Positions 1-8,519 of a stretch of DNA of 64,000 bases are shown here, piece by piece. Position 1 is the stretch's first letter. Every line of letters begins with the position of its first letter. This DNA is from Bernardetiaceae bacterium. GTDB taxonomy: Bacteria; Bacteroidota; Bacteroidia; Cytophagales; Thermoflexibacteraceae. Under the pieces are notes generated by a model. The model saw only the letters and a list, made by a program, of their open reading frames with translations, was not told the DNA's origin and ran no database searches. The stretch lies in assembly GCA_025057115.1 (NCBI GenBank), contig JANWWZ010000003.1, positions 177,025-241,024 of the forward strand, read 5' to 3'. The position numbers were made by a program, and so were the translations under genes.

Positions 1-1115
1 TCATTGTCATTTACAGCACGTACTCCTACCTGGAAAATGTGTTCGGCTTTAAAACCTGCTGAGGTAAGTAACTCTACTACATCAATATCGTGCATCTTAG
101 ACCAGAAAGGCTCATTGTTGTAGAAGGCGTCCCAGTCGCGAATGAATTGCTCATAAAGGTCCATATCGGGAGTGTATTGAGGTTGTTCTATGTGCATGGT
201 GAGCCCTCCAGGTGTAAGCATGCGATAAATTTCCTTCATAATGCCATAAATGGATTTGCCAGAAGTTTCGTGCAAAAACATAGTCGTTTGGATCCAATCG
301 AAACTTTCATCTGGGAAACCTGTATATTGGGCATCCATTTGGATAAATTTGACATTAGTAACCCCTAGTGCTTGGGCGCGAGCATGTCCATATCGCAGCA
401 TGGGCGCCCCTACATCAATGGCAATGACTTCAGCCTCAGGATAGGCTTGTGCAATAGGTAGCACATTGTGCCCCAGACCGCAGCCCATGTCTAAAATGCG
501 CTTAGGTTTAAACTCAGGGTGATGGGTGAGCAACCATTGGGCAATTGCCTTTCCACCGCCATCGTTGAACCGTCCTAGCGCTCCTCCTGTAGTAACAAAC
601 AGACCCATGTCATAATTAGCCGCTGCGGATACATCGCCCTCAAATAATTCGGTGTGATAACTACCTGGCATGAGGTGATTATCCACTTTAGCAATATAGG
701 GCGGAATAGTTAAGTTAGAATTGAGCTGCAAGGTATCTTTGCCTTCATTGTACTTGGCAGCTTTTTGAGCCAATTCTTTAGCTTGCCGCAGCACCATAGA
801 GCGACCTGCTTGTTGGCGCATTTCCATTGCAGCTCGGCGCAGAGCGCTCCAAGTTTGAAAATGAGGATCTTTTAGCATGGCTTCTCGCACTTCGCGCCGA
901 TTTTGAAAATCGCGTCCTTTTTCGCGCATGAAACCAGGTCGTACGCGCTTTTCATAGGCAATACGGTTTCCAGGAGAAATTACCGTAGCCAAGTATTTAT
1001 TCAAATTAGCAATAAAATTAAAGCGCGCTATTTCATCATGGGATGCTTCAGGAGCCATGGCATGCTTGCCAATGCGATGCCACGCTGGTGGTACGTTGAT
1101 AGCTACTTGATTCAT
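1..1115 (-). CDS. SAM-dependent methyltransferase, partial (3' end outside window)
   Basis: At least 371 codons read on the minus strand from the ATG at 1115 without a stop to the window edge, so the C-terminus is missing. A class I methyltransferase fold is clear: the SAM-binding motif I reads ILDMGCGLGHNVLPIA (about nt 460-505), followed by an acidic end of strand 2 (VIAIDVG) and a methyltransferase_11/25-type region ending in a GGLTIHMEQPQ strand. The N-terminal ~170 residues are a helical, Arg-rich extension that I do not recognise. The substrate cannot be told from sequence; a small-molecule or lipid target would fit the Ubi/menaquinone-like C-terminal core. It is transcribed away from the lipocalin-like gene at 1294, which has its own terminator, so it is probably a separate unit. 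Confidence 0.8.
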   Translation of the reverse strand, partial: MNQVAINVPPAWHRIGKHAMAPEASHDEIARFNFIANLNKYLATVISPGNRIAYEKRVRPGFMREKGRDFQNRREVREAMLKDPHFQTWSALRRAAMEMRQQAGRSMVLRQAKELAQKAAKYNEGKDTLQLNSNLTIPPYIAKVDNHLMPGSYHTELFEGDVSAAANYDMGLFVTTGGALGRFNDGGGKAIAQWLLTHHPEFKPKRILDMGCGLGHNVLPIAQAYPEAEVIAIDVGAPMLRYGHARAQALGVTNVKFIQMDAQYTGFPDESFDWIQTTMFLHETSGKSIYGIMKEIYRMLTPGGLTMHIEQPQYTPDMDLYEQFIRDWDAFYNNEPFWSKMHDIDVVELLTSAGFKAEHIFQVGVRAVNDN

Positions 1116-1206
1116 AATGTACAGCCTAATTGGTTGTTGAACAAATGATTAATTTGATTAATTATATAAAGCCAATTTACGCCAAAATGTTTGCTCATAA
1201 AAGCAA

Positions 1207-1240
1207 AAAGAAGAAAACCTTATGCAAAGTTTTCTTCTTT
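1207..1240 (-). terminator. Rho-independent terminator of the 1294-1737 gene
   Basis: A perfect 12-bp inverted repeat (AAAGAAGAAAAC at 1207-1218, GTTTTCTTCTTT at 1229-1240) with a 10-base loop. On the minus strand it lies about 55 bases past the stop of the 1294 gene and runs into a T-rich stretch (TTGCTTTTATG). Confidence 0.75.
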
Positions 1241-1293
1241 CAATGTTCATTTGGTTGTGGGCAACTGCCAAAACGCTAAAACAGGTAGGCAAA

Positions 1294-1737
1294 TTAGTCT
1301 TGTATAGCTTCTTGGGGAGCAACTCGTCTTTCTTCTATCATCGTAATGCCTTCAAATTGACCATTGCGACTATGCTGCCAGGTGCGCATGCGATGTCCAT
1401 CACCTAAAAGAGTAATAATTTCGTACAAATGGGTACCAGGTTGAGCATTATACTGCCACTCTAAGCAAATTACCTCTCGTGCTTCCCATGCTTTGCCTTT
1501 CATGCGCGCATTGTCGTAGTGCAAAACACCATTTTCATCAAAGTACGATACTCCAAAGTCGTGTACTTCTTTTCTGCCGTCTTCCCAAGTGTACTCATTC
1601 TTTTGAATCCACTTATTGCCGTCCATTTTCAGGAAAAGACGGCTTTTGTGGCGATCAATCACTTCTCCTTTTTCGTTCAAACGAGTGTAGGTGCCCTCCC
1701 AAATACCAGTATGGGCTTCAAAAAGTGGCAACTTCAT
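1294..1737 (-). CDS. Small lipocalin-like protein (DUF3598-type)
   Basis: A 147-residue soluble protein without signal peptide. The opening FEAHTGIWEGTYTRLNEKG and the run of short alternating beta strands (RLFLKMDG, WIQKNEYTW, GVSYFDENGVLHYDN) resemble the calycin/lipocalin-like DUF3598 family, which is found mostly in cyanobacteria and some Bacteroidota and binds small hydrophobic ligands where known. It is monocistronic: a terminator follows and the divergent pseudogene lies upstream. The family assignment rests on the N-terminal G-W-G-T motif and overall pattern only; the ligand is unknown. Confidence 0.6.
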   Translation of the reverse strand: MKLPLFEAHTGIWEGTYTRLNEKGEVIDRHKSRLFLKMDGNKWIQKNEYTWEDGRKEVHDFGVSYFDENGVLHYDNARMKGKAWEAREVICLEWQYNAQPGTHLYEIITLLGDGHRMRTWQHSRNGQFEGITMIEERRVAPQEAIQD

Positions 1738-1802
1738 GGCTAAAAATGGTTTAAAGTGAAAAAATGATTGTGGCTCTAAGATAGCGAAAATCTGAAAAAT
1801 AA

Positions 1803-1815
1803 TTAACTAGGTTAA
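1803..1815. promoter_or_regulatory. Short perfect inverted repeat in a divergent intergenic region
   Basis: TTAAC-TAG-GTTAA lies between the divergent starts at 1737 and 1866. It could be an operator half-site pair for either direction. In DNA this AT-rich a 5-bp repeat may be chance. Confidence 0.25.
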
Positions 1816-1865
1816 CTATTTTTTCTTTTGCCTTCGTTTACTTTAGGGAAAAAACTATTGGTCAT

Positions 1866-2861
1866 ATGCTGCGTACTTGTTTTTGTGTTTTCTTGTTTAT
1901 ATGTTTTGAATTGCAAGCGCAACAGAGATTTTTTGAGGCAGGAGATTTTCAGCTGGAAAATGGACAGGTCATTAAGCAATGCCGAATAGGATATCGCACA
2001 TTAGGTAAACTCAACTGGGGGCGCACAAACGCTATTTTATTTCCCGCTTACTTTACGGGTACTTCAGAAGCACTTCAAAGCTATGAAGGTGGTGTGGAAA
2101 AATATTGGACACAACGCGTTACTTTGTCATTCTTGCTGATCCGTTAGGTAACGGGATTTTTTCTTCGCCCTCGAATTCAACAGCACAACCTGGTAAGGAC
2201 TTTCCCCAACTTACTATTTGCTGACATGGTTCGTTTGCAAGAAAAAATGATAACTAACCTATAGAGCATCAATAAGTTACATGCAGTGATAGGATGGGAG
2301 GAATGTAGGCTTTTCAGTAGTTAGCAGCCTTTCTCGAGAATTATTTCACTGGGCAGGCACTCTCCTCTCCGCACAGAATTTAATGACTTAATCCTGCGGC
2401 AAAGCGAAGCTCGACCTATCGAACAAGCTCTTGAGCAAGATGGAGATTTACAGAAAGCGCTTCAAGTCAGTTAGTTGATGCATGTTGCTCTTTATACGCC
2501 TGCATGGGGAAATACAAAACATCAAATAGCTGATTTTCAAACTTTTGTTGCTAAGGGAATAGCTACTTCTGGCAAATACTCTCCCCTAAATTGGCTTTAG
2601 CAGTTGCGTGTAATGATGAAGCACGATGTATATCCCACTATGCCTATGAATCAGTTGCAACATTAGCCAGAACGCGCGCCCTAATCATATACGCTGTTCA
2701 AGATCTAATGGTCAGTCCAGGCGTGTATAGAATTGGTCCGCAATAGCAATGTCCAAGCAATAATACTCACTGATGACTGTGGACATATAGCTCCAGGTTG
2801 TAATATTCAAAGAATAGCTCAAAAATTCAGCGTTTCTTGGAAAAGCGTTAAAAAAAATTAG
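1866..2861 (+). pseudogene. Decayed alpha/beta-hydrolase of the homoserine O-acetyltransferase (MetX-like) family
   Basis: Frame 1 (1866-2147) gives a signal peptide ending LQAQQ and the family start (FFEAGDFQLENGQV, CRIGYRTLGKLN, FPAYFTGTS). Homology then jumps frame near 2110 (RYFVILADPLGNGIFSSPSNS) and again near 2215 (DMVRLQEKM, then an in-frame TAG at 2262, then INKLHAVIG). The nucleophile elbow is wrecked: ATG GGA GGA ATG at 2294-2305 is followed by TAG GCT TTT CAG TAG, that is MGGM-stop-AFQ-stop where relatives have SMGGMQAFQW, and the Ser codon is gone. Later fragments still carry the catalytic Asp region (VQDLMVSPG) and the His region (DDCGHIAPGC, 2775-2805), ending at TAG 2861. At least four lesions make it non-functional. 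It is a paralogue-type hydrolase rather than proven MetX. Confidence 0.88.
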
Positions 2862-3143
2862 CAAAATGAAAACTTAGTTCTGTACATGCCCTTTGATGGC
2901 AGTTGTTGATAAGAAAATTTAATTTTCAACTAAATGAAGGGCTGATAGATGAGTCCTTTTGCTCTAGAGTTTTTCAAACTAAGAGCAAGCTCGCATGATT
3001 TTTTGTTAATTAGGCGATTTTACAATCATTGTTCAAAAGTTTTTAACGATTCTACAATTGTGTAACCCAACAGTTGGACTGTCAGAGAAGTTTTCTGCTC
3101 TTCAATGTGCTTGAGAGCAATAGGCTTATTACTTCATCGCGAA
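2862..3143. other. Intergenic region with one hairpin
   Basis: No coding sequence recognised. It holds an imperfect hairpin with stems TTGCTCT (2959-2965) and AGAGCAA (2982-2988) enclosing a second stem AGTTT-ttc-AAACT. On the plus strand a T-run follows at about 3000. It could be the old terminator of the decayed MetX-like gene. Confidence 0.4.
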
Positions 3144-4055
3144 CTAATCTAAAAGTTCGTTGGAGAACTTAGAAAAAAGTTGAGTAGCTTGTGGTTCTAA
3201 GCCTGTGTTATGTAGCCATTCGAGGAAGGATTGCACGCGGTGGGGTTGCATTTTGCCCCATGTGTTAGCAGTGCCGTAAAAAGGAGCCGTTGCCCGTTGG
3301 CATTCTAACAAGTTGAGATTAGTGCGGTCATAGTCGGTCAAAAATGGAGTAAGAATAGCGACACTTTCTTCTGGATGGTCTTGTGCGTAGAGAAAACCCT
3401 GCCGCGTACCTTGTAAAAATTTGCGATAAACTTCGCCGTGTGTTGCAATTTTTTCTTCTGAAGCCATTATCACAGGGGAGTAACCATAGGGAATACCATA
3501 ATCTGCTAAACGAAAAGCATTGAGAAGGATTCCTTTTTGCCGAGCTTCTTCCCCTTCCCAGTTCATGAATACCCATGTTGCATCTGCTTTACCTGCTAGC
3601 AAGGTGGACCAAATTCCTAATTTTTCAGGATAAATAATTTGTAGGTTGCCTTTGCCACCGTCGTTGATGATCATTTGCTTTACAATATGATCTTCATATC
3701 GCGCTTTGTAGGAAGCGTAAATTTTTCCATCTAACATTTGCGGGCGGCTGATGTTAGAGGAATTTAAGGTTACAATTGCACTCAAATCCTCTTGTAACAA
3801 GGCAGCGATGGCTTTGACAGCAAAAGGAGCGCTTTTGGTATTAAAACTAATCACGCTCTCTGATGGGGCAACAGCTAAATCTACTTGCCCAAGTTCGAGT
3901 TTTTTAGCTGGCGTAATGGCATAGTTGTCATCGCCAGGATGGGATATTTCCACCTCTAAACCTAACTGGCGATAAAAACCTAGTTGCTGGGCTACAAAAA
4001 AGCCCGTGTGATTCGTGTTAGGAGTCCAGTCTAGAGCAATTTTAAGGGCTGTCAT
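3144..4055 (-). CDS. NMT1/THI5-like substrate-binding-fold protein, no signal peptide
   Basis: A 303-residue protein of the NMT1/THI5 family of periplasmic-binding-protein folds. It opens with LDWTPNTNHTGFFVAQQLGFY, the family hallmark, and contains LELGQVDLAVAPSES and DGKIYASYKARYE typical of ThiY-like pyrimidine-binding proteins. It starts directly at the mature fold (MTALKIALDWTPN), with no signal peptide or lipobox, and no ABC permease or ATPase is adjacent. The CCCFC motif of fungal THI5 pyrimidine synthase is absent; the equivalent region reads RLADYGIPYGYSP. It may be a cytosolic binding protein or enzyme in pyrimidine/thiamine-precursor metabolism, or a binding protein whose partners lie elsewhere. 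Function uncertain, fold confident. Confidence 0.78.
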   Translation of the reverse strand: MTALKIALDWTPNTNHTGFFVAQQLGFYRQLGLEVEISHPGDDNYAITPAKKLELGQVDLAVAPSESVISFNTKSAPFAVKAIAALLQEDLSAIVTLNSSNISRPQMLDGKIYASYKARYEDHIVKQMIINDGGKGNLQIIYPEKLGIWSTLLAGKADATWVFMNWEGEEARQKGILLNAFRLADYGIPYGYSPVIMASEEKIATHGEVYRKFLQGTRQGFLYAQDHPEESVAILTPFLTDYDRTNLNLLECQRATAPFYGTANTWGKMQPHRVQSFLEWLHNTGLEPQATQLFSKFSNELLD

Positions 4056-4141
4056 TGTTTTTTGTTGTTTTTAAAAACAGCCTAAAGTTAAGCGAACTAG
4101 CTCTTAGAAGCCAGTAGTAGGGAGGTGGGTTTTGGCCTTGC

Positions 4142-5044
4142 CTATCTTTTTTTAGGTTGAATTTTCTCAACTGCTGCGCTTACTTCTGATACACAGAACC
4201 AGCCTAGAGCAGGTAAGGGAGCGTTAGCAGGTGAAAGGATATTGGTGCGAGTGTTTTCTAAAGGTCGGGCGAAAAGTCCGCCATTGTTGATCTGATTTTC
4301 GGCTTGTTCTAAGAACAAATAAGTAGGTTTATCAATAGACCAAATTTCTACGCGCACTTCGTCGCCTTCTTGGTAGGGGTCTTGCGGATCAGTGATGCGA
4401 GTGCGAATAGGAGGAATGAATACAAATCCATCAGAGCCCGCTCCTGAGCCTCCTCTTACTGCATTAAAAGCATAGTTAATTAAGTTCGGTTTGGTAATCA
4501 AGCGCCCGTTTTTATAAGCCCGTATCCAGTAAAAGTCATCTTGTCCAGGCAAGTCAGTTCCATAGAACTGGGCGTAATAGCCTTCTTTGTTGTCTCCGAA
4601 GTTAGGTCGTTGGCGAAACTCATATACGATAGAGTCTATTTTAGTAGTTCGGTTGAGGCGACAAGCAGCAGTGTATGTAAATCCTTGATGACGAACCGTA
4701 AGGCGAAAATCATCACCTATGTTGCCCAATTTTTCATTACCTGCAGGTTGCCAACGATATTCGCCATTTTGGCGCGTATCAACAAACACAAATCGACGAT
4801 TTTGGGTCAAATTTTCTACTATTACATCGGCGCCTTGTACACCGGGAGGTGTGGTGTTAAAGTAAGGTACGGTAGTGGTGAGTCGAATGGTTTGAGGCGC
4901 ATTTTGATTGGCGATAAAGGCATCTATCACCAGTTGAGGACGCGAAGGAGCAAGGTTTACATTCACTACATCTTCGCAGGAAGTGATAAGAATGCTCAAC
5001 CCCCCACTTCCCCATAGCAAGATTTGCCTTAGCAGTCTGGACAT
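4142..5044 (-). CDS. DUF4249 surface lipoprotein
   Basis: A 300-residue lipoprotein: hydrophobic leader and lipobox ITSC with the lipidated Cys at residue 23, followed by acidic ED, a composition associated with surface export of Bacteroidota lipoproteins. The start of the mature protein (VNVNLAPSRPQLVIDAFI) and the beta-rich body match DUF4249. Such proteins are normally encoded beside a TonB-dependent receptor and are thought to work with it; none is adjacent here. It lies 49 bases downstream of the cytochrome gene on the same strand and could be the last gene of that operon. Its ligand is unknown. Confidence 0.85.
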   Translation of the reverse strand: MSRLLRQILLWGSGGLSILITSCEDVVNVNLAPSRPQLVIDAFIANQNAPQTIRLTTTVPYFNTTPPGVQGADVIVENLTQNRRFVFVDTRQNGEYRWQPAGNEKLGNIGDDFRLTVRHQGFTYTAACRLNRTTKIDSIVYEFRQRPNFGDNKEGYYAQFYGTDLPGQDDFYWIRAYKNGRLITKPNLINYAFNAVRGGSGAGSDGFVFIPPIRTRITDPQDPYQEGDEVRVEIWSIDKPTYLFLEQAENQINNGGLFARPLENTRTNILSPANAPLPALGWFCVSEVSAAVEKIQPKKR

Positions 5045-5093
5045 ATGCAGGAAAACCTGGTTTATTTATAAAACACCAAACTGCTTTTAGTGT

Positions 5094-5516
5094 TCAAGGA
5101 TAAATGTAAAGTTTTTGTATCTTTTCAATAGGTCCAGGACAATAATGCCGATGGCAGGCAACGCAAGATGCTACCATTGCATTAAAATTTTCTACCGCGC
5201 TGTCTTCATTGTTGTAAATTTGATCCAAAGCTGTTAAAAAATTATCGCTAAAAGGAATAAAATTTTCGTCATGTACTTGGGGATCGGTAGGGGTAGCAGT
5301 GTAAATAGCTTTAAATTGCTTTCTAACGTCTTTGGGGGAGCGTTTCTCAAGGATGGCTTGGCGGATAAGAGTTGCTTCTTCATACATATTTCTCATGAGT
5401 AAAGCTAGTGGGCTATCCTCGCTCACAAAAATCGGCTGTGGATATACAAATCCATATCCTACAGCCGACAAGTAAATAAACAAGGAGAAAAACAGAAAAA
5501 ATGTAGAAAATTTCAT
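5094..5516 (-). CDS. Small periplasmic c-type cytochrome
   Basis: A 140-residue protein with an N-terminal hydrophobic signal segment (residues 4-22) and one heme c motif CVACH at 118-122 near the C-terminus, preceded by helical residues. This layout resembles cytochrome c'-like four-helix proteins, in which the CxxCH is close to the C-terminal end. A second Cys (HYCPGP) follows the motif. Its ATG overlaps the stop of the DUF4920 gene by four bases (ATGA), so the two are translationally coupled. It probably carries electrons or senses a gas in the periplasm; partner unknown. Confidence 0.78.
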   Translation of the reverse strand: MKFSTFFLFFSLFIYLSAVGYGFVYPQPIFVSEDSPLALLMRNMYEEATLIRQAILEKRSPKDVRKQFKAIYTATPTDPQVHDENFIPFSDNFLTALDQIYNNEDSAVENFNAMVASCVACHRHYCPGPIEKIQKLYIYP

Positions 5517-5995
5517 TCTTTTCTTTTGTAGCCCTTAATAATCACTCCGCTTGCCTCAAAAATAATTTCTTGGCGAGGTTGAGTAATTTGCGCAATCTCT
5601 TCTTTACTCTTGCCAGCATCATGGGCATAGTGGCGCAGTTCTTCTACGCTACGGATTTGTTTGCGAGCTACTCCTTCAAAAATAGCTTCCAACCCTTCTA
5701 CTCCACTTTTAGGAACAAAGAAGCCGTAATCTTTAAAGCGGACAATCATGCTTCTTCCTTGCCCAAGATCAATAGACATCCAACAGCCCTTTTTGGTACA
5801 GGTTTGCAAAATAGTACCTTTCACTTTAAAAGTGCCTTCGTTGGTGTCCTTCATTAACTCTAAAAGCTGGCTTGCAGGAATAGCACCTTCTTCAGTAATT
5901 TTTTCACCGTAGTAACTAAACTCTTGGCTAAAAGCTGAAAAAGTTGACTTAATTGCAAAAATGAATGCCAGTAAAACTAGTCTGAAGTTGTTCAT
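5513..5995 (-). CDS. DUF4920 periplasmic protein
   Basis: A 160-residue exported protein with a signal peptide ending AFSQE. The body (FKVKGTILQTCTKKGCWMSIDLG, IVRFKDYGFFVPK) matches DUF4920, a small OB-fold-like domain with a conserved CxxxGCWM segment found in Bacteroidota and related Gram-negatives. Two cysteines in that segment suggest metal binding or a disulfide. It is the middle gene of three: nine bases after the 6005 gene and overlapping the cytochrome gene. The linkage to a c-type cytochrome hints at a periplasmic redox or metal role; this is inference. Confidence 0.8.
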   Translation of the reverse strand: MNNFRLVLLAFIFAIKSTFSAFSQEFSYYGEKITEEGAIPASQLLELMKDTNEGTFKVKGTILQTCTKKGCWMSIDLGQGRSMIVRFKDYGFFVPKSGVEGLEAIFEGVARKQIRSVEELRHYAHDAGKSKEEIAQITQPRQEIIFEASGVIIKGYKRKE

Positions 5996-6004
5996 AGGTT
6001 ATAT

Positions 6005-6712
6005 TTAGTTTTTGATCTTGCTGCGCAATTCTGCAATTTGTTTCATTTTCAGTTCTTGCAAAGCCATTTCTTGATCTTCTATCCATTTAAGAAGGGGGTA
6101 TTTGTTATCGGGGTGTTTTTCATGGTAATATACATACTTAATGTTGAACTCGCGGAAGATTTGTTCGTAGAGGGACTCAATCAACGCAAAGTTAGCTTTA
6201 GGATTGGACTTCAAACGCTTAAGTTCTTCATTTTCTTGCAAAATAATCGCTTCCATGCCCGCTAGTTCTGCTCTGATAATAGGGGTTTTGCCTTTTTTGG
6301 CTTCTTCTCTTGCTTTTTTGATAGTTTCCATCATTTCCAAAAAAGCATACTCATCGATGAAAAAATCGGGAGAGCGAAATTCTGGCTTAATAACAAACCC
6401 AATAATATTTTCATTATTAGCCAGATGGCGCAACATGAGGTGCTGTTTCCAAAGGATAATAGTTTCCAAATCTTTCATGGTCATATCTTTCCAGCTCTTT
6501 CCATAGTACTCTGCCCATAGAGAAGAGTCTAAGGGGTTTTTAATGAGCTGTTTCCAAATATCTGGCAACTTGCGCGGGTCGTTGATCCAGTCGGTAATAG
6601 TTGCACCCTGAGCCACTGAAGAGTTAGCATTTTGCGACCATGCTGCAGGTAGAGCCGAAAGCAGCATGCCAATGGCAAGGTAGAATACGTAAATTTTATT
6701 TAAAAAACGCAT
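6005..6712 (-). CDS. Exported protein of unknown function
   Basis: A 235-residue protein with a signal peptide (residues 1-26, cleavage after AWSQ). The mature part is almost all helical, with a Lys/Glu-rich region around residues 130-175 (KKAREEAKKGKTP) and a C-terminal helix (DQEMALQELKMKQIAELRSKI) that may form a coiled coil. No family recognised. It is the first gene of a tight operon with the DUF4920 and cytochrome genes, so it probably works in the same periplasmic process. Confidence 0.7.
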   Translation of the reverse strand: MRFLNKIYVFYLAIGMLLSALPAAWSQNANSSVAQGATITDWINDPRKLPDIWKQLIKNPLDSSLWAEYYGKSWKDMTMKDLETIILWKQHLMLRHLANNENIIGFVIKPEFRSPDFFIDEYAFLEMMETIKKAREEAKKGKTPIIRAELAGMEAIILQENEELKRLKSNPKANFALIESLYEQIFREFNIKYVYYHEKHPDNKYPLLKWIEDQEMALQELKMKQIAELRSKIKN

Positions 6713-6775
6713 AGTACTTGGGGCTTTAACTTTCGTAGTTTATTACAATTATTATGCCTTATGGCTATCAACATT

Positions 6776-8086
6776 TTATGTTTTATTATCTTTAACCATT
6801 AGCGTAATAAATGCAGCGATAGCTAACAGTCCTCCTCCTATAGTAACAGCAGTTAGGCGGTCGTTGTTGAGGAAAAGCTCCATAATTTTTCCGAAAAACA
6901 GCGATGCCATAATTTCGGGCAGTACAATAAAAAAGTTGAAAATGCCCATATAGAGCCCTGTTTTTTCTTGTGGAATGTGACGTACTAACATGGCATAAGG
7001 CATAGAAAGAATACTTGCCCATGCAATGCCGACCCCTGTCATAGAAATAAATAGTTCATATTTATTAGTAGCCAGTCCAACGTACCAAAGTCCAGCGGCG
7101 CCTGCTAGTAAACAAAGAGCATGAGTAAGCTTGCGGCTTATTTTAGCTGCTATTGATGGCAGCAACGGTGCAAAAAGAAAGGTGATAAATGAATAGAATG
7201 CAAAACAAACTCCCGCCCACGCAACACCTTCTGCATACTGGGGAGATTCTGTGCTACTAGCACCAAACACGTGGCGAGCTACTGCTACCGAGAAATAAAA
7301 CCACATCAAGAACAACCCTGGCCAGGTAAAAAACTGCACTAATGCTAATTGGCGCATTACAAAAGGCATGTGTAAGATATTGTAAAAAATTTCTTTTGCT
7401 CCGTGAAATATCCCTTTTTTGGCGGCTTTTTTTTCTTTGAAGGTAGTCATATTGTCAGGGGGATATTCCTTTGTGGTAACCACTGTGTAAAGTACAGCAG
7501 TCAAAAACGCAAATGCTCCTAAGTAAAAGGAGAGCCGTACAGGGAGAGGTATGCCATCAGATAGCGGTTGATTGCTTATTCCTACCCAGTTTTCCAGTAT
7601 CCAAGGCAAGGCAGAAGCTATCACTGCTCCTAATCCTATAAAAAAACTTTGCATGGCGTAGCCTTTTGTTTGCTGGGAAGAGGGTAGTAAATCTGCTATG
7701 AAAGCGCGAAAAGGTTCCATGCTGATGTTAATGGAAGCGTCTAAAATCCATAGCAACCCGGCTGCCATCCAAAGGGCTGAAGAATGGGGCATCAGTACCA
7801 ATGCAACGGAGGAAAGAACAGCACCAATGAGAAAGAAAGGGCGGCGGCGTCCTAAGGGTGTCCATGTATGGTCAGAAAGGTAGCCAACGATGGGCTGTAC
7901 GATCAGTCCAGTAAGGGGAGCGGCTAACCACAGTAAGGGAATATTTTCTGGTTGAGCTCCTAAATACTCATAAATGGCGCTCATGTTTGCCATTTGAAGT
8001 GCCCAACCAAATTGAATTCCCAAAAAGCCAAAACTCATATTCCAAATTTGGAAAAAGCTGAGTGTTGGTTTCCTGTCTTGTATCAT
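6776..8086 (-). CDS. MFS sugar transporter (glycoside/sucrose-maltose type)
   Basis: A 436-residue polytopic inner-membrane protein with about 12 hydrophobic segments. The start (FFQIWNMSFGFLGIQFGWALQMANMS), the loop GYLSDHTWTPLGRRRPFFLIG between helices 2 and 3, and the acidic-Asn stretch ILDASINISMEPFRAFIADLLP are typical of the sucrose/maltose-like branch of MFS/GPH carriers that are common beside glycan genes in Bacteroidota. The substrate is probably a di- or oligosaccharide imported with a cation. No glycosidase or Sus genes are adjacent. It is preceded by a structured non-coding stretch. Confidence 0.82.
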   Translation of the reverse strand: MIQDRKPTLSFFQIWNMSFGFLGIQFGWALQMANMSAIYEYLGAQPENIPLLWLAAPLTGLIVQPIVGYLSDHTWTPLGRRRPFFLIGAVLSSVALVLMPHSSALWMAAGLLWILDASINISMEPFRAFIADLLPSSQQTKGYAMQSFFIGLGAVIASALPWILENWVGISNQPLSDGIPLPVRLSFYLGAFAFLTAVLYTVVTTKEYPPDNMTTFKEKKAAKKGIFHGAKEIFYNILHMPFVMRQLALVQFFTWPGLFLMWFYFSVAVARHVFGASSTESPQYAEGVAWAGVCFAFYSFITFLFAPLLPSIAAKISRKLTHALCLLAGAAGLWYVGLATNKYELFISMTGVGIAWASILSMPYAMLVRHIPQEKTGLYMGIFNFFIVLPEIMASLFFGKIMELFLNNDRLTAVTIGGGLLAIAAFITLMVKDNKT

Positions 8087-8459
8087 CAGAACATGCTTTC
8101 CATGTTTGGCAGGCTAATATAGAACAATTTGCACTAATAAAAAGCTATATAAATTGCTCTCTTGCCTTGCCTGCTGAAAGTAGGAGCGGTGAATGATAGC
8201 AGCAAAGTGAAAAAGATGAAAGTATAAAAAACACTTGACAAGTGAAAATGCCTGAGTAGTAGTTGCCTAGTTTTTATAAAGTCGCATTTTGTCAGATGCG
8301 TATTCATGAAAGCAAATTTAGATGAATGCAGCAGCGGATTGGACAAGCTTAAGCCAAGCGGGGCTTGGCTCTACCTTTTGCTCAACATGCTGTTTTTTAT
8401 CCAACTATTTTGTTCATAGTTTTTGCCCTTAAAATCTAGGCATGCTTTAAAAAAACAAG
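8087..8459. other. Long intergenic region upstream of the MFS gene
   Basis: About 370 bases with no convincing gene; the only ORF (8134-8346, minus) has no codon-usage or family support. Several self-complementary segments are visible: GCAT...ATGC near 8282-8299, TTCAT...ATGAA near 8304-8326, and a strong hairpin at 8352-8370. The region could hold a long 5' leader of the MFS mRNA or a small RNA. Confidence 0.4.
8352..8370. other. Tight 8-bp hairpin
   Basis: AGCCAAGC-ggg-GCTTGGCT is a perfect stem with a 3-base loop. On the plus strand it is followed by CTACCTTTTG and on the minus strand by TAAGCTTG, so neither side gives a classical terminator. Role unknown. Confidence 0.4.
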
Positions 8460-8491
8460 AGCCCTGAAAAAAGGCATACTGCCTCAGGGCT
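8460..8491 (-). terminator. Rho-independent terminator of the YtxH gene
   Basis: Outer stem AGCCCTGA (8460-8467) with TCAGGGCT (8484-8491) and inner stem AGGCA-tac-TGCCT. On the minus strand it lies about 28 bases after the stop at 8520 and is followed by TCTTGTTTTTTTAAAG. Confidence 0.85.
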
Positions 8492-8519
8492 TGATGTGTT
8501 GCCTAAAGAAGGAAATTTC

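Noticed and set aside
3068..3078. Palindrome CCAACAGTTGG after the THI5-like gene as a terminator
   Set aside because: Only 5 bp and no T-run on the needed strand.
8134..8346. A 70-codon minus-strand ORF in the long intergenic region
   Set aside because: No family, no start context, and it lies in sequence with hairpins; more likely non-coding.
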